A stretch of 64,000 nucleotides of DNA from assembly GCF_022807975.1 (NCBI RefSeq), contig NZ_CP094358.1:558001-622000 (forward strand), given 5' to 3'. Below are positions 43,342-53,172 of this stretch, in pieces (positions within the stretch are counted from its first letter, which is position 1; each line of letters opens with the position of its first letter). The notes beneath the pieces are model-generated. The model had not been told where the DNA came from. It made no database searches and saw only the letters and a list, made by a program, of their open reading frames with translations. Position numbers and translations under genes: made by a program. The stretch comes from Abyssalbus ytuae. Lineage in GTDB: Bacteria; Bacteroidota; Bacteroidia; Flavobacteriales; Flavobacteriaceae.

Positions 43342-44574
43342 ATGAACCCGATTACCATATTTTATATAATTATAGGAATTTTAACTATTGACTTTATAGT
43401 CGATAAAATTTTAAATGCCCTCAATGCAAAACACTATAATGATCCCGTACCTTCTGTATTGAGTGATGTATACAATGAGGAAGAGTATAAAAAATCCGGG
43501 GCATATAAAAAAGAAAATTATAAATTCTCGGTGCTTACTTCAACTTTTTCATTCATACTAACCATCACCTTTTTTTTTATTGACGGCTTTGAGTATGTAG
43601 ATAATATAGCCAGGAATATATCGCACAGCCCGATAATTATTGCATTGATCTTCTTTGGAATTATAGTATTGGGCAGCAGCCTGCTTTCATTGCCATTTTC
43701 ATACTATCATACCTTTGTTATAGAAGAAAAATACGGCTTTAATAAAACCTCTAAAAAAGTCTTTATCCTCGATAAAATAAAGGGTGGTTTAATATCCGCT
43801 ATCCTGGGAGGTGGTATATTGGCCTTAATAATTTGGTTTTACCAGCTTACCGGAGAGCACTTTTGGATGTATGCCTGGGGAGCAATTTCACTTTTTACCA
43901 TCTTCATGAATATGTTTTATACCAAACTCATTGTGCCCCTTTTTAATAAACAAACCCCTCTCGAAGAAGGCCCCCTTAGAGAGCAAATAGAAACATACGC
44001 ATTAAAAGTAGGTTTTAACCTCGATAAAATTTTTGTCATAGACGGTTCAAAACGTTCCACCAAGGCTAACGCCTATTTTTCAGGCTTTGGCAGCCAGAAA
44101 CAGGTTACGTTATATGACACTTTAATAAATGATCTGGAAAATGATGAAATTGTTGCGGTTTTAGCACATGAGGTGGGTCATTATAAACGGAATCATATAA
44201 TTGTAAACCTTATTTCATCTGTATTACTAACCGGTATTACCTTATTTATCTTATCAGTTTTTATAAATATTCCTGAATTTTCATTAGCCATTGGTGTAAA
44301 AACACCAAGCTTTCATGCCGGTTTAATAGCATTTGGTATTTTATACAGCCCTATTTCCGAACTTACAGGTTTATTGATGAACTTTATTTCGAGAAAATTC
44401 GAATACCAGGCAGATAATTATGCCAAAATGACATATACCGGCCAACCCCTAATAAGCTCTTTAAAAAAATTATCAAAAAACAGCCTGAGTAACCTTACAC
44501 CACACCCGGCATATGTTTTTGTTCACTACTCACACCCAACACTTTTACAAAGGATAAAAAACCTCACGGCATAG
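43342..44574 (+). CDS. M48 family metalloprotease, Ste24/CAAX-protease-like
   Basis: A 410-residue multi-span membrane protease. Zinc site H276-E277-x-x-H280 in LAHEVGHYKRNH, third ligand E354 in RKFEYQADNYA. The N-terminal CAAX_prenyl_protease_1-type region (about 30-205) with four or more helices is typical of Ste24. Bacterial homologues take part in membrane protein quality control. I prefer ATG 43342 to the TTG at 43330. Confidence 0.93.
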   Translation: MNPITIFYIIIGILTIDFIVDKILNALNAKHYNDPVPSVLSDVYNEEEYKKSGAYKKENYKFSVLTSTFSFILTITFFFIDGFEYVDNIARNISHSPIIIALIFFGIIVLGSSLLSLPFSYYHTFVIEEKYGFNKTSKKVFILDKIKGGLISAILGGGILALIIWFYQLTGEHFWMYAWGAISLFTIFMNMFYTKLIVPLFNKQTPLEEGPLREQIETYALKVGFNLDKIFVIDGSKRSTKANAYFSGFGSQKQVTLYDTLINDLENDEIVAVLAHEVGHYKRNHIIVNLISSVLLTGITLFILSVFINIPEFSLAIGVKTPSFHAGLIAFGILYSPISELTGLLMNFISRKFEYQADNYAKMTYTGQPLISSLKKLSKNSLSNLTPHPAYVFVHYSHPTLLQRIKNLTA

Positions 44575-44580
44575 ATTTTG

Positions 44581-44611
44581 TTTGATTATTTTAAAGTTTA
44601 TGCTATATTTA
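44581..44611 (+). promoter_or_regulatory. -33/-7 promoter of the RelA/SpoT gene, leaderless
   Basis: TTTG (44581-44584), 19-base spacer, TATATTTA (44604-44611; one mismatch). It ends four bases before the ATG at 44616, so the transcript should have no leader. Confidence 0.6.
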
Positions 44612-44615
44612 ATTT

Positions 44616-46820
44616 ATGGCGGTAATAGATACAGAACAGGAAAACAAGCAAATTGCCAAGCAGTATAAAGAACTGCTGCGCATAAGCTATCAAACGCTAA
44701 GCGAAGAAGATAAAAAGCTTATCCGCCTTGCTTTTGATACAGCTGTTGATGCCCACAAAAATCAGCGTCGGCGAAGTGGTGAAGCTTATATTTTTCACCC
44801 TATAGCAGTGGCAAAAATAGTTGCTTCCAAAATTGGTTTGGACGCGGTTTCTATTGCTGCCGCCCTGCTGCACGATGTGGTAGAAGATACCGAATATACC
44901 CTTGAAGATATTGAAAGGCTCTTTGGCGAAACGGTAGCCCGGATAGTAGATGGCCTTACCAAAATATCCATGTTAAGCTCCGAACAGGATATTTCGCTGC
45001 AGGCAGAAAACTTTAGAAAAATGCTTCTTACCCTTAATGATGATGTAAGGGTAATTCTCATAAAAATAGCCGATCGTTTGCACAACATGCAAACAATGGA
45101 ATCTATGCCTGAAGAGAAACAGGTAAAAATTGCTTCGGAAACATTATATATCTATGCTCCCCTTGCTCACAGAATAGGGCTTTATAACATAAAAAATGAT
45201 TTGGAAGACTTTGGCTTAAAATATACTGAACCCAACGTTTATCAGGATATTTTAAGTAAAATGGAAGAAAGTGAGGAAGAGCAAAAAGCCTACATTGAAG
45301 ATTTCTCCAGCTTTATTAAAGAAAGCCTGGATAAAGAAGGGTTAAACTATGTAATAAAAGGAAGGCCAAAATCTATCTTCTCCATAAGAAGAAAAATGAA
45401 AACTCAAAACGTAAGTTTTGATGAAGTCTATGATAAATTTGCCATCAGGATTATTTATAAAAGTGATGCTGCTAATGAAAAATTCCTTGCGTGGAAAATA
45501 TATTCGGTAGTTACAGACCACTTCAGGCCCAATCCCATTAGGTTAAGAGACTGGATATCATCACCCAAATCTACCGGGTATGAAGCTTTACATATTACAG
45601 TTATGGGGCCCAAAGGCCGTTGGGTAGAAGTACAAATAAGGAGTGAAAGAATGCACGAAATTGCCGAAAAAGGCTATGCTGCCCACTTTAAATATAAACA
45701 CGGCAATCAAAAAGAAGACGGTATTGAATCGTGGTTAAACAGATTACAGGAAGCTCTTGAAAATTCTGAAACAAATGCAGTTGATTTTGTAGAAGAATTT
45801 AAGCTAAACCTGTACTCGCAGGAAATATTCGTATTCACCCCCAAAGGAGATTTAAAATCCCTTCCAAAAGGATCAACACCCCTGGATTTTGCATTTAGTA
45901 TCCATACTGAAATAGGGTTGCATACCCGGGGTGCCAAAGTAAATAAAAAATTAGTTCCGTTAAGTTATCAGCTAGAAACAGGCGATCAGGTAGAAATTAT
46001 TACCTCCAATACGATAAAACCATCCTCTAACTGGCTGGATTATGCAACGACGGCCCGGGCCAGGTCTAAAATAAAATCTTCCCTCAGAGAAGAGAAAAAA
46101 GAAATATCAACAGAAGGTAAAGAAATTTTAAGACGTAAGTTAAAACAACTTAAAATCACACTTAATGAAAAAGTGGTAAATGAGCTGGTTGTATTTTTTA
46201 AACTCAAAACCAGTCTCGATTTATTTTACCGGGTTGGCATTGGCACTATAGATAACCAAATGTTAAAAGAATTTGGCACATCACGATCCAATACCTTTAT
46301 TAATTTCTTTAAAAATAAAATAAGAAAACCTGTTAATGCCGATGAAATCAATAAGGAGGAAATTACTAACAAATACGACTTGTTGGTTTTTGGTAAAGAA
46401 GAAGAATCTTTGGATTACCAGTTATCATCCTGTTGCAACCCCATACCGGGCGATAAAGTTTTTGGTTTTCTAACAGTTAGCGATGGGATAAAAGTCCATA
46501 AAAAAAATTGTCCTAATGCCATATCCCTTCAATCTAATTACGCATACAGAATAATGTCTGCCAAGTGGATTGATTCATCGCAACAGGAATTTACCGCAGT
46601 TATCAAACTAGAAGGAATTGACGATTTAGGCCTGGTAAATAATGTAACCAAAGTAATATCCAACAACATGCACGTAAATATGAAAAATTTATCTTTTGAC
46701 AGTGATGATGGAATGTTTACCGGAAAAATTACTTTAGAAGTAAAAAACAAAACTATATTAAAAAAACTCATACAAAATCTAAAAAAAATAAACGGGATTC
46801 ATAAAGTATCCCGAATTTAA
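44616..46820 (+). CDS. RelA/SpoT bifunctional (p)ppGpp synthetase/hydrolase
   Basis: 734 residues, cytoplasmic, stringent response. Hydrolase HD domain (about 40-190): H61, H86-D87 and E90-D91 in HPIAVAK and LLHDVVEDTEYT, so hydrolysis looks intact. Synthetase domain (about 245-365): RLRDWISSPKSTGYEALHITV and VEVQIRSERMHEIAEKGYAAHFKYK. Then TGS (about 400-460; FVFTPKGDLKSLPKGSTPLDFAFSIHTEIG), helical and zinc-finger-like part with CCNPIPGD, and a C-terminal ACT domain. As the only such gene here it is probably the main Rel enzyme. Confidence 0.96.
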   Translation: MAVIDTEQENKQIAKQYKELLRISYQTLSEEDKKLIRLAFDTAVDAHKNQRRRSGEAYIFHPIAVAKIVASKIGLDAVSIAAALLHDVVEDTEYTLEDIERLFGETVARIVDGLTKISMLSSEQDISLQAENFRKMLLTLNDDVRVILIKIADRLHNMQTMESMPEEKQVKIASETLYIYAPLAHRIGLYNIKNDLEDFGLKYTEPNVYQDILSKMEESEEEQKAYIEDFSSFIKESLDKEGLNYVIKGRPKSIFSIRRKMKTQNVSFDEVYDKFAIRIIYKSDAANEKFLAWKIYSVVTDHFRPNPIRLRDWISSPKSTGYEALHITVMGPKGRWVEVQIRSERMHEIAEKGYAAHFKYKHGNQKEDGIESWLNRLQEALENSETNAVDFVEEFKLNLYSQEIFVFTPKGDLKSLPKGSTPLDFAFSIHTEIGLHTRGAKVNKKLVPLSYQLETGDQVEIITSNTIKPSSNWLDYATTARARSKIKSSLREEKKEISTEGKEILRRKLKQLKITLNEKVVNELVVFFKLKTSLDLFYRVGIGTIDNQMLKEFGTSRSNTFINFFKNKIRKPVNADEINKEEITNKYDLLVFGKEEESLDYQLSSCCNPIPGDKVFGFLTVSDGIKVHKKNCPNAISLQSNYAYRIMSAKWIDSSQQEFTAVIKLEGIDDLGLVNNVTKVISNNMHVNMKNLSFDSDDGMFTGKITLEVKNKTILKKLIQNLKKINGIHKVSRI

Positions 46821-46830
46821 TTTTAAACAC

Positions 46831-46838
46831 TACCTTTG
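46831..46838 (+). promoter_or_regulatory. -7 promoter element of the Fur-family gene
   Basis: TACCTTTG, exact TAnnTTTG, 25 bases before the ATG at 46864; fur and purA are probably transcribed from it. Confidence 0.55.
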
Positions 46839-46863
46839 TAGTTGGAATTTTGATACGTAGGTT

Positions 46864-47307
46864 ATGACGAAAAATAAAAATCAAGAAATTGTAAAAAACG
46901 TATTTACTAAATTCCTGGAAGATAATCATCACAGAAAAACCCCTGAGAGATACGCAATTTTACAGGAAATTTATGAAAGCAACGAACATTTTGATATAGA
47001 ATCCCTCTATATTAAAATGAAAAACAAAAACTACCGTGTAAGCCGGGCAACTCTTTACAACACTATTGAATTATTACTGGAGTGCAACCTGGTAAGAAAA
47101 CACCAATTCGGCCAAAATCAGGCTCATTATGAAAAATCATATTTTGATAAACAACATGACCATGTAATTCTTACGGATACCGGTGAGGTGATGGAATTTT
47201 GTGATCCCAGAATTCAAACGATAAAGAAAACCATAGAAGAAGTTTTCAATATCAAAATCCACAATCATTCACTCTATTTTTACGGTACAAAAAACGAAAC
47301 TAACTAA
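46864..47307 (+). CDS. Fur-family transcriptional regulator
   Basis: A 147-residue ferric-uptake-type repressor. N-terminal winged helix ([54 protein letters not shown]) and C-terminal dimer domain with regulatory metal ligands in the [18 protein letters not shown] segment. The two CxxC pairs that hold the structural zinc in many Fur proteins are absent; only single cysteines occur. It sits 19 bases upstream of purA, an odd partner. Could sense iron, another metal or peroxide; the sequence does not decide. Confidence 0.9.
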   Translation: MTKNKNQEIVKNVFTKFLEDNHHRKTPERYAILQEIYESNEHFDIESLYIKMKNKNYRVSRATLYNTIELLLECNLVRKHQFGQNQAHYEKSYFDKQHDHVILTDTGEVMEFCDPRIQTIKKTIEEVFNIKIHNHSLYFYGTKNETN

Positions 47308-47326
47308 CTCACTTTAAAACATACAA

Positions 47327-48598
47327 ATGGCAGTAGATTTACTACTAGGATTACAATGGGGAGACGAAGGCAAAGGAAAAATCGTCGATGTCCTCACAAA
47401 AAACTATGATATTATTGCAAGATTCCAGGGAGGTCCCAACGCAGGGCACACGTTAGAATTTGACGGAATAAAACACGTTTTGCACACCATTCCTTCCGGT
47501 ATTTTTCATAAAAATGCAATAAACATTGTGGGAAACGGAGTAGTTATAGACCCTGTTATTTTTAAAAAAGAATTAGACAATCTCGATAAATTTAATATCG
47601 ATATAAAATCAAAGCTTTTTATTTCCCGAAAAGCACATTTAATTTTACCTACTCACAGGTTATTGGATGCAGCCTCGGAAGCATCCAAAGGCAAAGCCAA
47701 AATAGGTTCCACCTTAAAAGGCATTGGCCCAACTTATATGGATAAAACCGGGAGAAACGGTATTCGTGTGGGTGATCTTGAACTGGAAGACTGGAAAGAA
47801 AAATACCGGGCATTGGCAGATAAGCATGAAGCAATGATTGCTTTTTATGATGTTGATATACAATACAATCTCCAGGAACTGGAAACCGAATTTTTTGAAG
47901 CTGTAAATAAATTAAAATCACTTACATTTATTGACAGTGAAGAATATATATATCAGGCTCAAAAAAACGGAAAAACCATTCTTGCCGAAGGTGCACAGGG
48001 ATCTCTTCTGGATATTGACTTCGGAACCTACCCATTTGTAACCTCTTCCAATACAACAGCAGCAGGTGCATGTACCGGTTTAGGCGTAGCACCAAACAAA
48101 ATAAAAGAAGTATTAGGTATTTTTAAAGCCTACACTACCCGGGTAGGTAGCGGCCCCTTCCCTACTGAACTTTTTGATGAAGACGGAGACACAATGGGTC
48201 GTGTAGGAAATGAATTCGGAGCTACAACAGGGAGAAAAAGACGTTGTGGCTGGTTAGACCTGGTAGCATTAAAATATGCTGTTCAGGTAAACGGAGTTAC
48301 ACAACTTATGATGATGAAAGCCGACGTTTTAAGCGGATTTAAAACAATAAAAGTTTGTACAGCCTACAATTACAGAGGTAAAGTAATAAATCATTTGCCA
48401 TACAATATTGAGCCGGAAAATGTCACTCCTGTGTATACCGAAATGAAAGGCTGGGATAAAGACCTTACTAATCTTTCTTCCGCCAATGATCTACCAAAAG
48501 AACTGACTGATTATATAAACTTCCTCGAAAAGGAATTAGAAGTTCCGGTCAAAATTGTATCGGTTGGGCCAGACAGAACACAAACAATACATATGTAG
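47327..48598 (+). CDS. purA: adenylosuccinate synthetase
   Basis: Joins IMP and aspartate using GTP, first committed step to AMP. 423 residues. P-loop-like WGDEGKGK at 11-18, GGPNAGHT, the IMP-binding GSTLKGIGPTYMDKTGRNGIR, ILAEGAQGSLLDIDFGTYPFVTSS and TGRKRRCGWLDLVALKYA are all present. Follows the Fur-type gene by 19 bases and ends in a strong terminator. Confidence 0.98.
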   Translation: MAVDLLLGLQWGDEGKGKIVDVLTKNYDIIARFQGGPNAGHTLEFDGIKHVLHTIPSGIFHKNAINIVGNGVVIDPVIFKKELDNLDKFNIDIKSKLFISRKAHLILPTHRLLDAASEASKGKAKIGSTLKGIGPTYMDKTGRNGIRVGDLELEDWKEKYRALADKHEAMIAFYDVDIQYNLQELETEFFEAVNKLKSLTFIDSEEYIYQAQKNGKTILAEGAQGSLLDIDFGTYPFVTSSNTTAAGACTGLGVAPNKIKEVLGIFKAYTTRVGSGPFPTELFDEDGDTMGRVGNEFGATTGRKRRCGWLDLVALKYAVQVNGVTQLMMMKADVLSGFKTIKVCTAYNYRGKVINHLPYNIEPENVTPVYTEMKGWDKDLTNLSSANDLPKELTDYINFLEKELEVPVKIVSVGPDRTQTIHM

Positions 48599-48602
48599 AA
48601 TA

Positions 48603-48633
48603 AAAAACGCTTCAAAAAACGAAGCGTTTTTTT
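48603..48633 (+). terminator. terminator of purA
   Basis: AAAAACGCTTC / GAAGCGTTTTT stem with an A-rich loop and seven T. Confidence 0.92.
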
Positions 48634-48679
48634 ATTCCTAAAATCCTATTAAATAACAATCAACTAAACCAAAAAATCT

Positions 48680-48687
48680 TATTTTTG
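48680..48687 (+). promoter_or_regulatory. -7 promoter element of the OstA-like gene
   Basis: TATTTTTG, exact TAnnTTTG, 16 bases before the TTG at 48704. Confidence 0.5.
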
Positions 48688-48703
48688 GTGCAAAATTTAA
48701 GTT

Positions 48704-50431
48704 TTGATTTTGAGGAAAATACATATTCTTATATTTCTTGTTCTTAACTGTGCAGTTTCCTTTTCCCAGGAAACAAAAAAAATTGACATTGTTGAAGGAC
48801 GTAACTTTAGCAAAGACGAAGATAAATATCCCGGAGCAGCCATTTTTAGTAAAGATAATTTAGGACAGGTACAATTCCGTCATGAAGGTGTTGATCTTTG
48901 GTGCGACCTGGCCATCTATTATCAAACAGAAAACCGGATAAAAGCGTATGGCAATATTTTCTTTCAACAGGGAGATTCTATTAAAATGAACAGTGAGTAT
49001 ATAGAATATGAAGGAGATACCAAATTAGCCATTGCTCGGGACAAAGTTGTACTTAGAAATAATTCAACAACTTTAAATACTGAAGAACTCAGGTTTGACA
49101 GAAATATCCAGGAAGCTTATTACGATACCTTCGGAACAGTAAAAGACAGTGTAAATACACTTACCAGCAATAAAGGAAGATACTACCTTTCTCTTAAAAA
49201 GTACGAATTTAAAAGTGATGTAAAAGTAGTCAGCCCGGATCAAACAATAAATTCTGCCAGAATGGATTATTATTCCGAATCCAAGCGGGTATACATGTAC
49301 GGCCCGTCCACCGTAACCGGGGAAGATTATAAATTTTATTGTGAAAGAGGTTTTTATGACACTTATAGTGAAAATGGCTATGGTTTAAAAAATACAAGAA
49401 TTGATTATAATAACAGAATTATTTACGGAGACAGCCTGTATTTTGACAAAACAAGGGAATTTGCTTCTGCCACAAATAATATAAAAGTGATAGACACTGT
49501 AAACAAAGGTGTTGTAAAAGGACATTATGCTGAAGTTTACAAAGCAAAAGACTCTGTTTTTGTAACGAAAAGGGCAGTTGCCATCAGCCTTGTAGAAAAA
49601 GATTCTCTTTACATTCACGGAGATACATTAATGGTAACCGGAAAAGAAAATGCACGAATAATAAGAGCATTTCACAAAGCAAGGCTCTTTAAAACCGATT
49701 TGAGCGGCAAATGTGATTCCATACACCACACCCAGGCAAACGGTATTACACAAATGATTAAAGACCCTATCTTATGGAGTGGTGAAAATCAAATGACTGG
49801 AGACAGCATACATCTCATATCCAGCCTGGAAACAGAAAAACTCGACTCTTTAAAAGTTATAAATAACGCATTCATTATTCAGAAAGATTCTTTAAGTGAA
49901 GATGGTTATAATCAGATAAAGGGAAAAGATCTTTTCGGAAAATTTATTGATAATGAATTACGTGTGGTTGACATAGTTAAAAATGCAGAGTTAATATATT
50001 ATCTGTGGAATGATAAAAATGAATTTATCGGGATTGACAAACGAGTATGCGGCAAAATACAATTTACTTTACAAGATAATCAAATAGATGAAGTGACATC
50101 GTATATAGATGTGGACGGGAATATTTTTCCTGACGATCAGTTACCCGTAAATTCAAGAAAATTCCGGGGTTTTATATGGCGTGGCGATGAACGAATGAAC
50201 ACAGTAAATGACATTTTTGATGAAGAAGACAACATTGAACTGGTAAAAATACACGGGGTTGATAATCCTATAGATCCGGATACACCCGATGAAAAGGCTG
50301 AAGAAGAAAACCGTGATCTAAAAATTGAAGAAAAGAAAAAAGATAACAGTATTTCTTCTCAAACTCCCGGTTCTAAAACCATCACCACGCTCAAAAAGGA
50401 TGTTTCCGGACAAAAACAAAGTGAACCTTAA
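48704..50431 (+). CDS. OstA-like exported protein (LptA/LptD N-domain family)
   Basis: 575 residues with a signal peptide (about 1-21, ending VSFSQ). The mature part repeats short beta strands typical of the OstA/LptA jellyroll (VQFRHEGVDLWCDLAIYYQTENRIKAYGNIFFQQGDSIKMNSEYIEYEGDTKLAIARDKVVLRNN and later copies), suggesting a periplasmic bridge in lipopolysaccharide transport. The C-terminal 60 residues are acidic and low-complexity. The start is TTG (48704) or a second TTG at 48710 giving RKIHIL; no ATG is available. Followed after 18 bases by the aminotransferase gene. Confidence 0.85.
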   Translation: MILRKIHILIFLVLNCAVSFSQETKKIDIVEGRNFSKDEDKYPGAAIFSKDNLGQVQFRHEGVDLWCDLAIYYQTENRIKAYGNIFFQQGDSIKMNSEYIEYEGDTKLAIARDKVVLRNNSTTLNTEELRFDRNIQEAYYDTFGTVKDSVNTLTSNKGRYYLSLKKYEFKSDVKVVSPDQTINSARMDYYSESKRVYMYGPSTVTGEDYKFYCERGFYDTYSENGYGLKNTRIDYNNRIIYGDSLYFDKTREFASATNNIKVIDTVNKGVVKGHYAEVYKAKDSVFVTKRAVAISLVEKDSLYIHGDTLMVTGKENARIIRAFHKARLFKTDLSGKCDSIHHTQANGITQMIKDPILWSGENQMTGDSIHLISSLETEKLDSLKVINNAFIIQKDSLSEDGYNQIKGKDLFGKFIDNELRVVDIVKNAELIYYLWNDKNEFIGIDKRVCGKIQFTLQDNQIDEVTSYIDVDGNIFPDDQLPVNSRKFRGFIWRGDERMNTVNDIFDEEDNIELVKIHGVDNPIDPDTPDEKAEEENRDLKIEEKKKDNSISSQTPGSKTITTLKKDVSGQKQSEP

Positions 50432-50449
50432 AAAAGGAATTAAAAAAGT

Positions 50450-51631
50450 TTGAAAGAAGATTTTTTAAAATATCAGGCCCAAACCACCCCTTATCCTTTG
50501 GCCATAGAAGTTTCACATGCCTTAGGAAATTATATCTATGATACCAACAACAATTCATATTTAGATTTCGTGGCAGGCGTTTCGGCAAATACACTTGGGC
50601 ATAGTAATCCCAAAATAGTAGAGGCAGTTAAACAGCAAGCTGAAAAATATATGCATGTAATGGTGTATGGCGAATATATTCAGCAACCTGCCGTGGAGTT
50701 TACCAAACTCTTGGCTAAAAATTTACCCTCACCCCTTGAAACAACCTATCTGGTTAATTCGGGAACAGAAGCCACTGAAGGTGCCTTAAAACTTGCTAAA
50801 AGAGTTACAGGGAGAACCCGGCTCATTGCTGCAAAAAAAGCTTATCATGGTAACACCCAAGGTTCAATGAGTGTGATGGGATATGAAGAAAGAAAGCAAC
50901 ATTTCAGGCCCTTACTGCCTGATATCCGGTTTATTGAATTTAACAATGAAAATGACCTTGATAAAATAACAACCCAAACAGCAGGAGTTATTTTAGAAAC
51001 TATTCAGGGTGGAGCCGGATTTATAGTCCCGGAAAACAATTATTTAAAAAAAGTAAGAGAAAGATGCAATGAAACAGGAGCTTTATTAATTTTAGACGAA
51101 ATCCAACCGGGATTTGGAAGAACCGGCACGCTTTTTGGTTTTATGAATTACAATGTAGTACCTGATGTTATAGTAATGGGAAAAGGTATGGGAGGCGGAA
51201 TGCCGGTAGGAGCATTTACGGCCTCAAAAGAAATGATAGACATTCTGCGGGATTCCCCTAAACTAGGTCATATTACTACCTTTGGTGGACATCCGGTAAT
51301 AGCGGCTGCCAGTTTGGCAACATTAAAAGAATTGACAGAAACCAACCTGATAAACCTGGTAACAGAAAAAGAAATACTGTTCAGAACACTTTTAAAACAC
51401 AAATTAATTAGTGAAATAAGGGGTAAAGGCCTCATGTTGGCCATCATTTTAAAATCCGCCGAAATAGCTAATTTTTTAGTTTTAGAAGCCATGAAGGAAG
51501 GATTAATTCTATTTTGGTTATTATTTGAACCTAAAGCTGTAAGGATCACCCCTCCTTTAACAATTTCGAATGCTGAAATTGAAAAAGGTTGTTCCGTCAT
51601 TATGAAAGTGTTAAAAAGGTGGAACGACTAA
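50450..51631 (+). CDS. class III aminotransferase (acetylornithine aminotransferase-like)
   Basis: 393 residues, PLP-dependent fold type I. PLP lysine K245 in VIVMGKGMGGGMPVGAF, Asp D216 in LLILDEIQPGFGRTG, NSGTEATEGALKLAKRVTGR for phosphate contact and TTFGGHPVIAAAS. This is the acetylornithine/ornithine/4-aminobutyrate subgroup; substrate is open and no arginine genes are nearby. It starts at TTG 50450 (no nearby ATG) and is encoded next to OstA-like and TPR genes as in many Flavobacteriaceae. Confidence 0.9.
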   Translation: MKEDFLKYQAQTTPYPLAIEVSHALGNYIYDTNNNSYLDFVAGVSANTLGHSNPKIVEAVKQQAEKYMHVMVYGEYIQQPAVEFTKLLAKNLPSPLETTYLVNSGTEATEGALKLAKRVTGRTRLIAAKKAYHGNTQGSMSVMGYEERKQHFRPLLPDIRFIEFNNENDLDKITTQTAGVILETIQGGAGFIVPENNYLKKVRERCNETGALLILDEIQPGFGRTGTLFGFMNYNVVPDVIVMGKGMGGGMPVGAFTASKEMIDILRDSPKLGHITTFGGHPVIAAASLATLKELTETNLINLVTEKEILFRTLLKHKLISEIRGKGLMLAIILKSAEIANFLVLEAMKEGLILFWLLFEPKAVRITPPLTISNAEIEKGCSVIMKVLKRWND

Positions 51632-51730
51632 ATGTTAACTAATTTGTTAATAACAATAAGTAAGTTAACTGAAAATTATAGGCTTGAAGCCCTAAATTTA
51701 TTAATGTAATAATCTAAAAAAGCATTGCCT

Positions 51731-53137
51731 ATGCCATATAATGCTTACGAAGATGAAAACAATCTGCCTTTAGAGAAGTTCGAATCTATGCTAAAAACAA
51801 ATAGTGTATACTTTTTTGACTCAGAAGATTTTCAGGAAATTATACATCATTATTTAGATATTGGTAAAATAGCATTAGCAAAAAAAGCCATAAAAATAGG
51901 TTTGGAGCAACATCCAACATCGTCAGACCTTAAATTGTTAAAAGTAGAAGTTCTGGTTTTTGAAAACATGTTTGAACAAGCCGAAAAATTACTTGACGAA
52001 ATACAGGCGATAGAATCTTCTAATGAAGAAATTTATATTCAAAAAGCAAATATCTGTTCCAAGCAGGACAATCATGTCGGAGCCATTGAACTCTTAACAC
52101 ATGCTTTAGCCTTGTGCGAAGACGAATCTTCCGATATACATTCACTCATCGGTATGGAGTATCTTTTTTTGGACGATTATCTATCAGCCAAGCAATCATT
52201 TATAAAATGTCTGGAAGAAGATCATGAAGATTATTCTGCCCTGTATAATGTAATATATTGCTTTGATTTTCTCGAAGATTTTGACGGGGCTATTGATTTT
52301 CTCAATGGCTATTTAGACAAAAACCCGTACTGTGAAGTTGCATGGCATCAAATTGGTAAACAGTACATGAATAAAAAAATGTACAAAGAGGCTTTAACCA
52401 GCTTCGATTTTGCCATTTATTCTGACGACAGTTTTATAGGTGCTTACCTGGAAAAAGGAAAAGTTTTGGAAAAACTTACCAGGTATAATGAAGCCATTGA
52501 AAATTACGAAATAACATTAGAACTGGATGATCCTACCTCCTTTGCTTTTCTCAGAATTGGCATGTGTCATGAAAAACTGGGAAATATGGAACTTGCTAAA
52601 AAGCATTATTACAAAACCGTTCATGAAGATCCGTTGTTAGATAAAGGATGGATAGCTATTACAGACTTTTATTATAACCAGAAAAATTACCAGAAAGCTT
52701 TATATTATATCAATAAAGCTATAAATATAGATTCACAAAATGTATCATATTGGAAAAGAAGTGCCGAAATTAATATGAAACTTCATTTTTATGAAGAAGC
52801 CGATATATCCTATCAAAAAACAATTGAATTGGGAAATTATGAATTACAGACATGGATTTCCTGGGCAGACATTCAAATAAAATTAGGAGAATACCAAAGT
52901 GCTATTGATACATTGCTACAGGCTATTGAATTTTATCCTGAACAATCCGAACTGCAATATCGCCTGGCAGGAATTTACTATACCCTTTCCAATAGTTTAA
53001 ACGGAAGCTACCATCTTAAAAATGCCCTTAGATACGAAGCCAAAGGCATAAAAGAATTTGAAAAAATGTTTCCGGATATTTTTTCGAGGAAATCAGTTAA
53101 AAATATTATTGCAAACTTTAAAAAAGCTTCAATTTAA
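51731..53137 (+). CDS. tetratricopeptide repeat protein
   Basis: 468 residues, almost entirely TPR helices with about ten repeats (e.g. AWHQIGKQYMNKKMYKEALTSFDFAI, AYLEKGKVLEKLTRYNEAIENYEITLELDD, AFLRIGMCHEKLGNMELAKKHYYKTVHEDP). No signal peptide, so a cytoplasmic scaffold. ATG 51731 chosen; TTG 51725 is possible. Partner unknown. Confidence 0.88.
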   Translation: MPYNAYEDENNLPLEKFESMLKTNSVYFFDSEDFQEIIHHYLDIGKIALAKKAIKIGLEQHPTSSDLKLLKVEVLVFENMFEQAEKLLDEIQAIESSNEEIYIQKANICSKQDNHVGAIELLTHALALCEDESSDIHSLIGMEYLFLDDYLSAKQSFIKCLEEDHEDYSALYNVIYCFDFLEDFDGAIDFLNGYLDKNPYCEVAWHQIGKQYMNKKMYKEALTSFDFAIYSDDSFIGAYLEKGKVLEKLTRYNEAIENYEITLELDDPTSFAFLRIGMCHEKLGNMELAKKHYYKTVHEDPLLDKGWIAITDFYYNQKNYQKALYYINKAINIDSQNVSYWKRSAEINMKLHFYEEADISYQKTIELGNYELQTWISWADIQIKLGEYQSAIDTLLQAIEFYPEQSELQYRLAGIYYTLSNSLNGSYHLKNALRYEAKGIKEFEKMFPDIFSRKSVKNIIANFKKASI

Positions 53138-53143
53138 AAACAA

Positions 53144-53151
53144 TATCTTTG
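53144..53151 (+). promoter_or_regulatory. -7 promoter element for the DUF368-aroE genes
   Basis: TATCTTTG, exact TAnnTTTG, 21 bases before the ATG at 53173. Confidence 0.55.
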
Positions 53152-53172
53152 GCGCTTGGTAAGCGATAAGTT

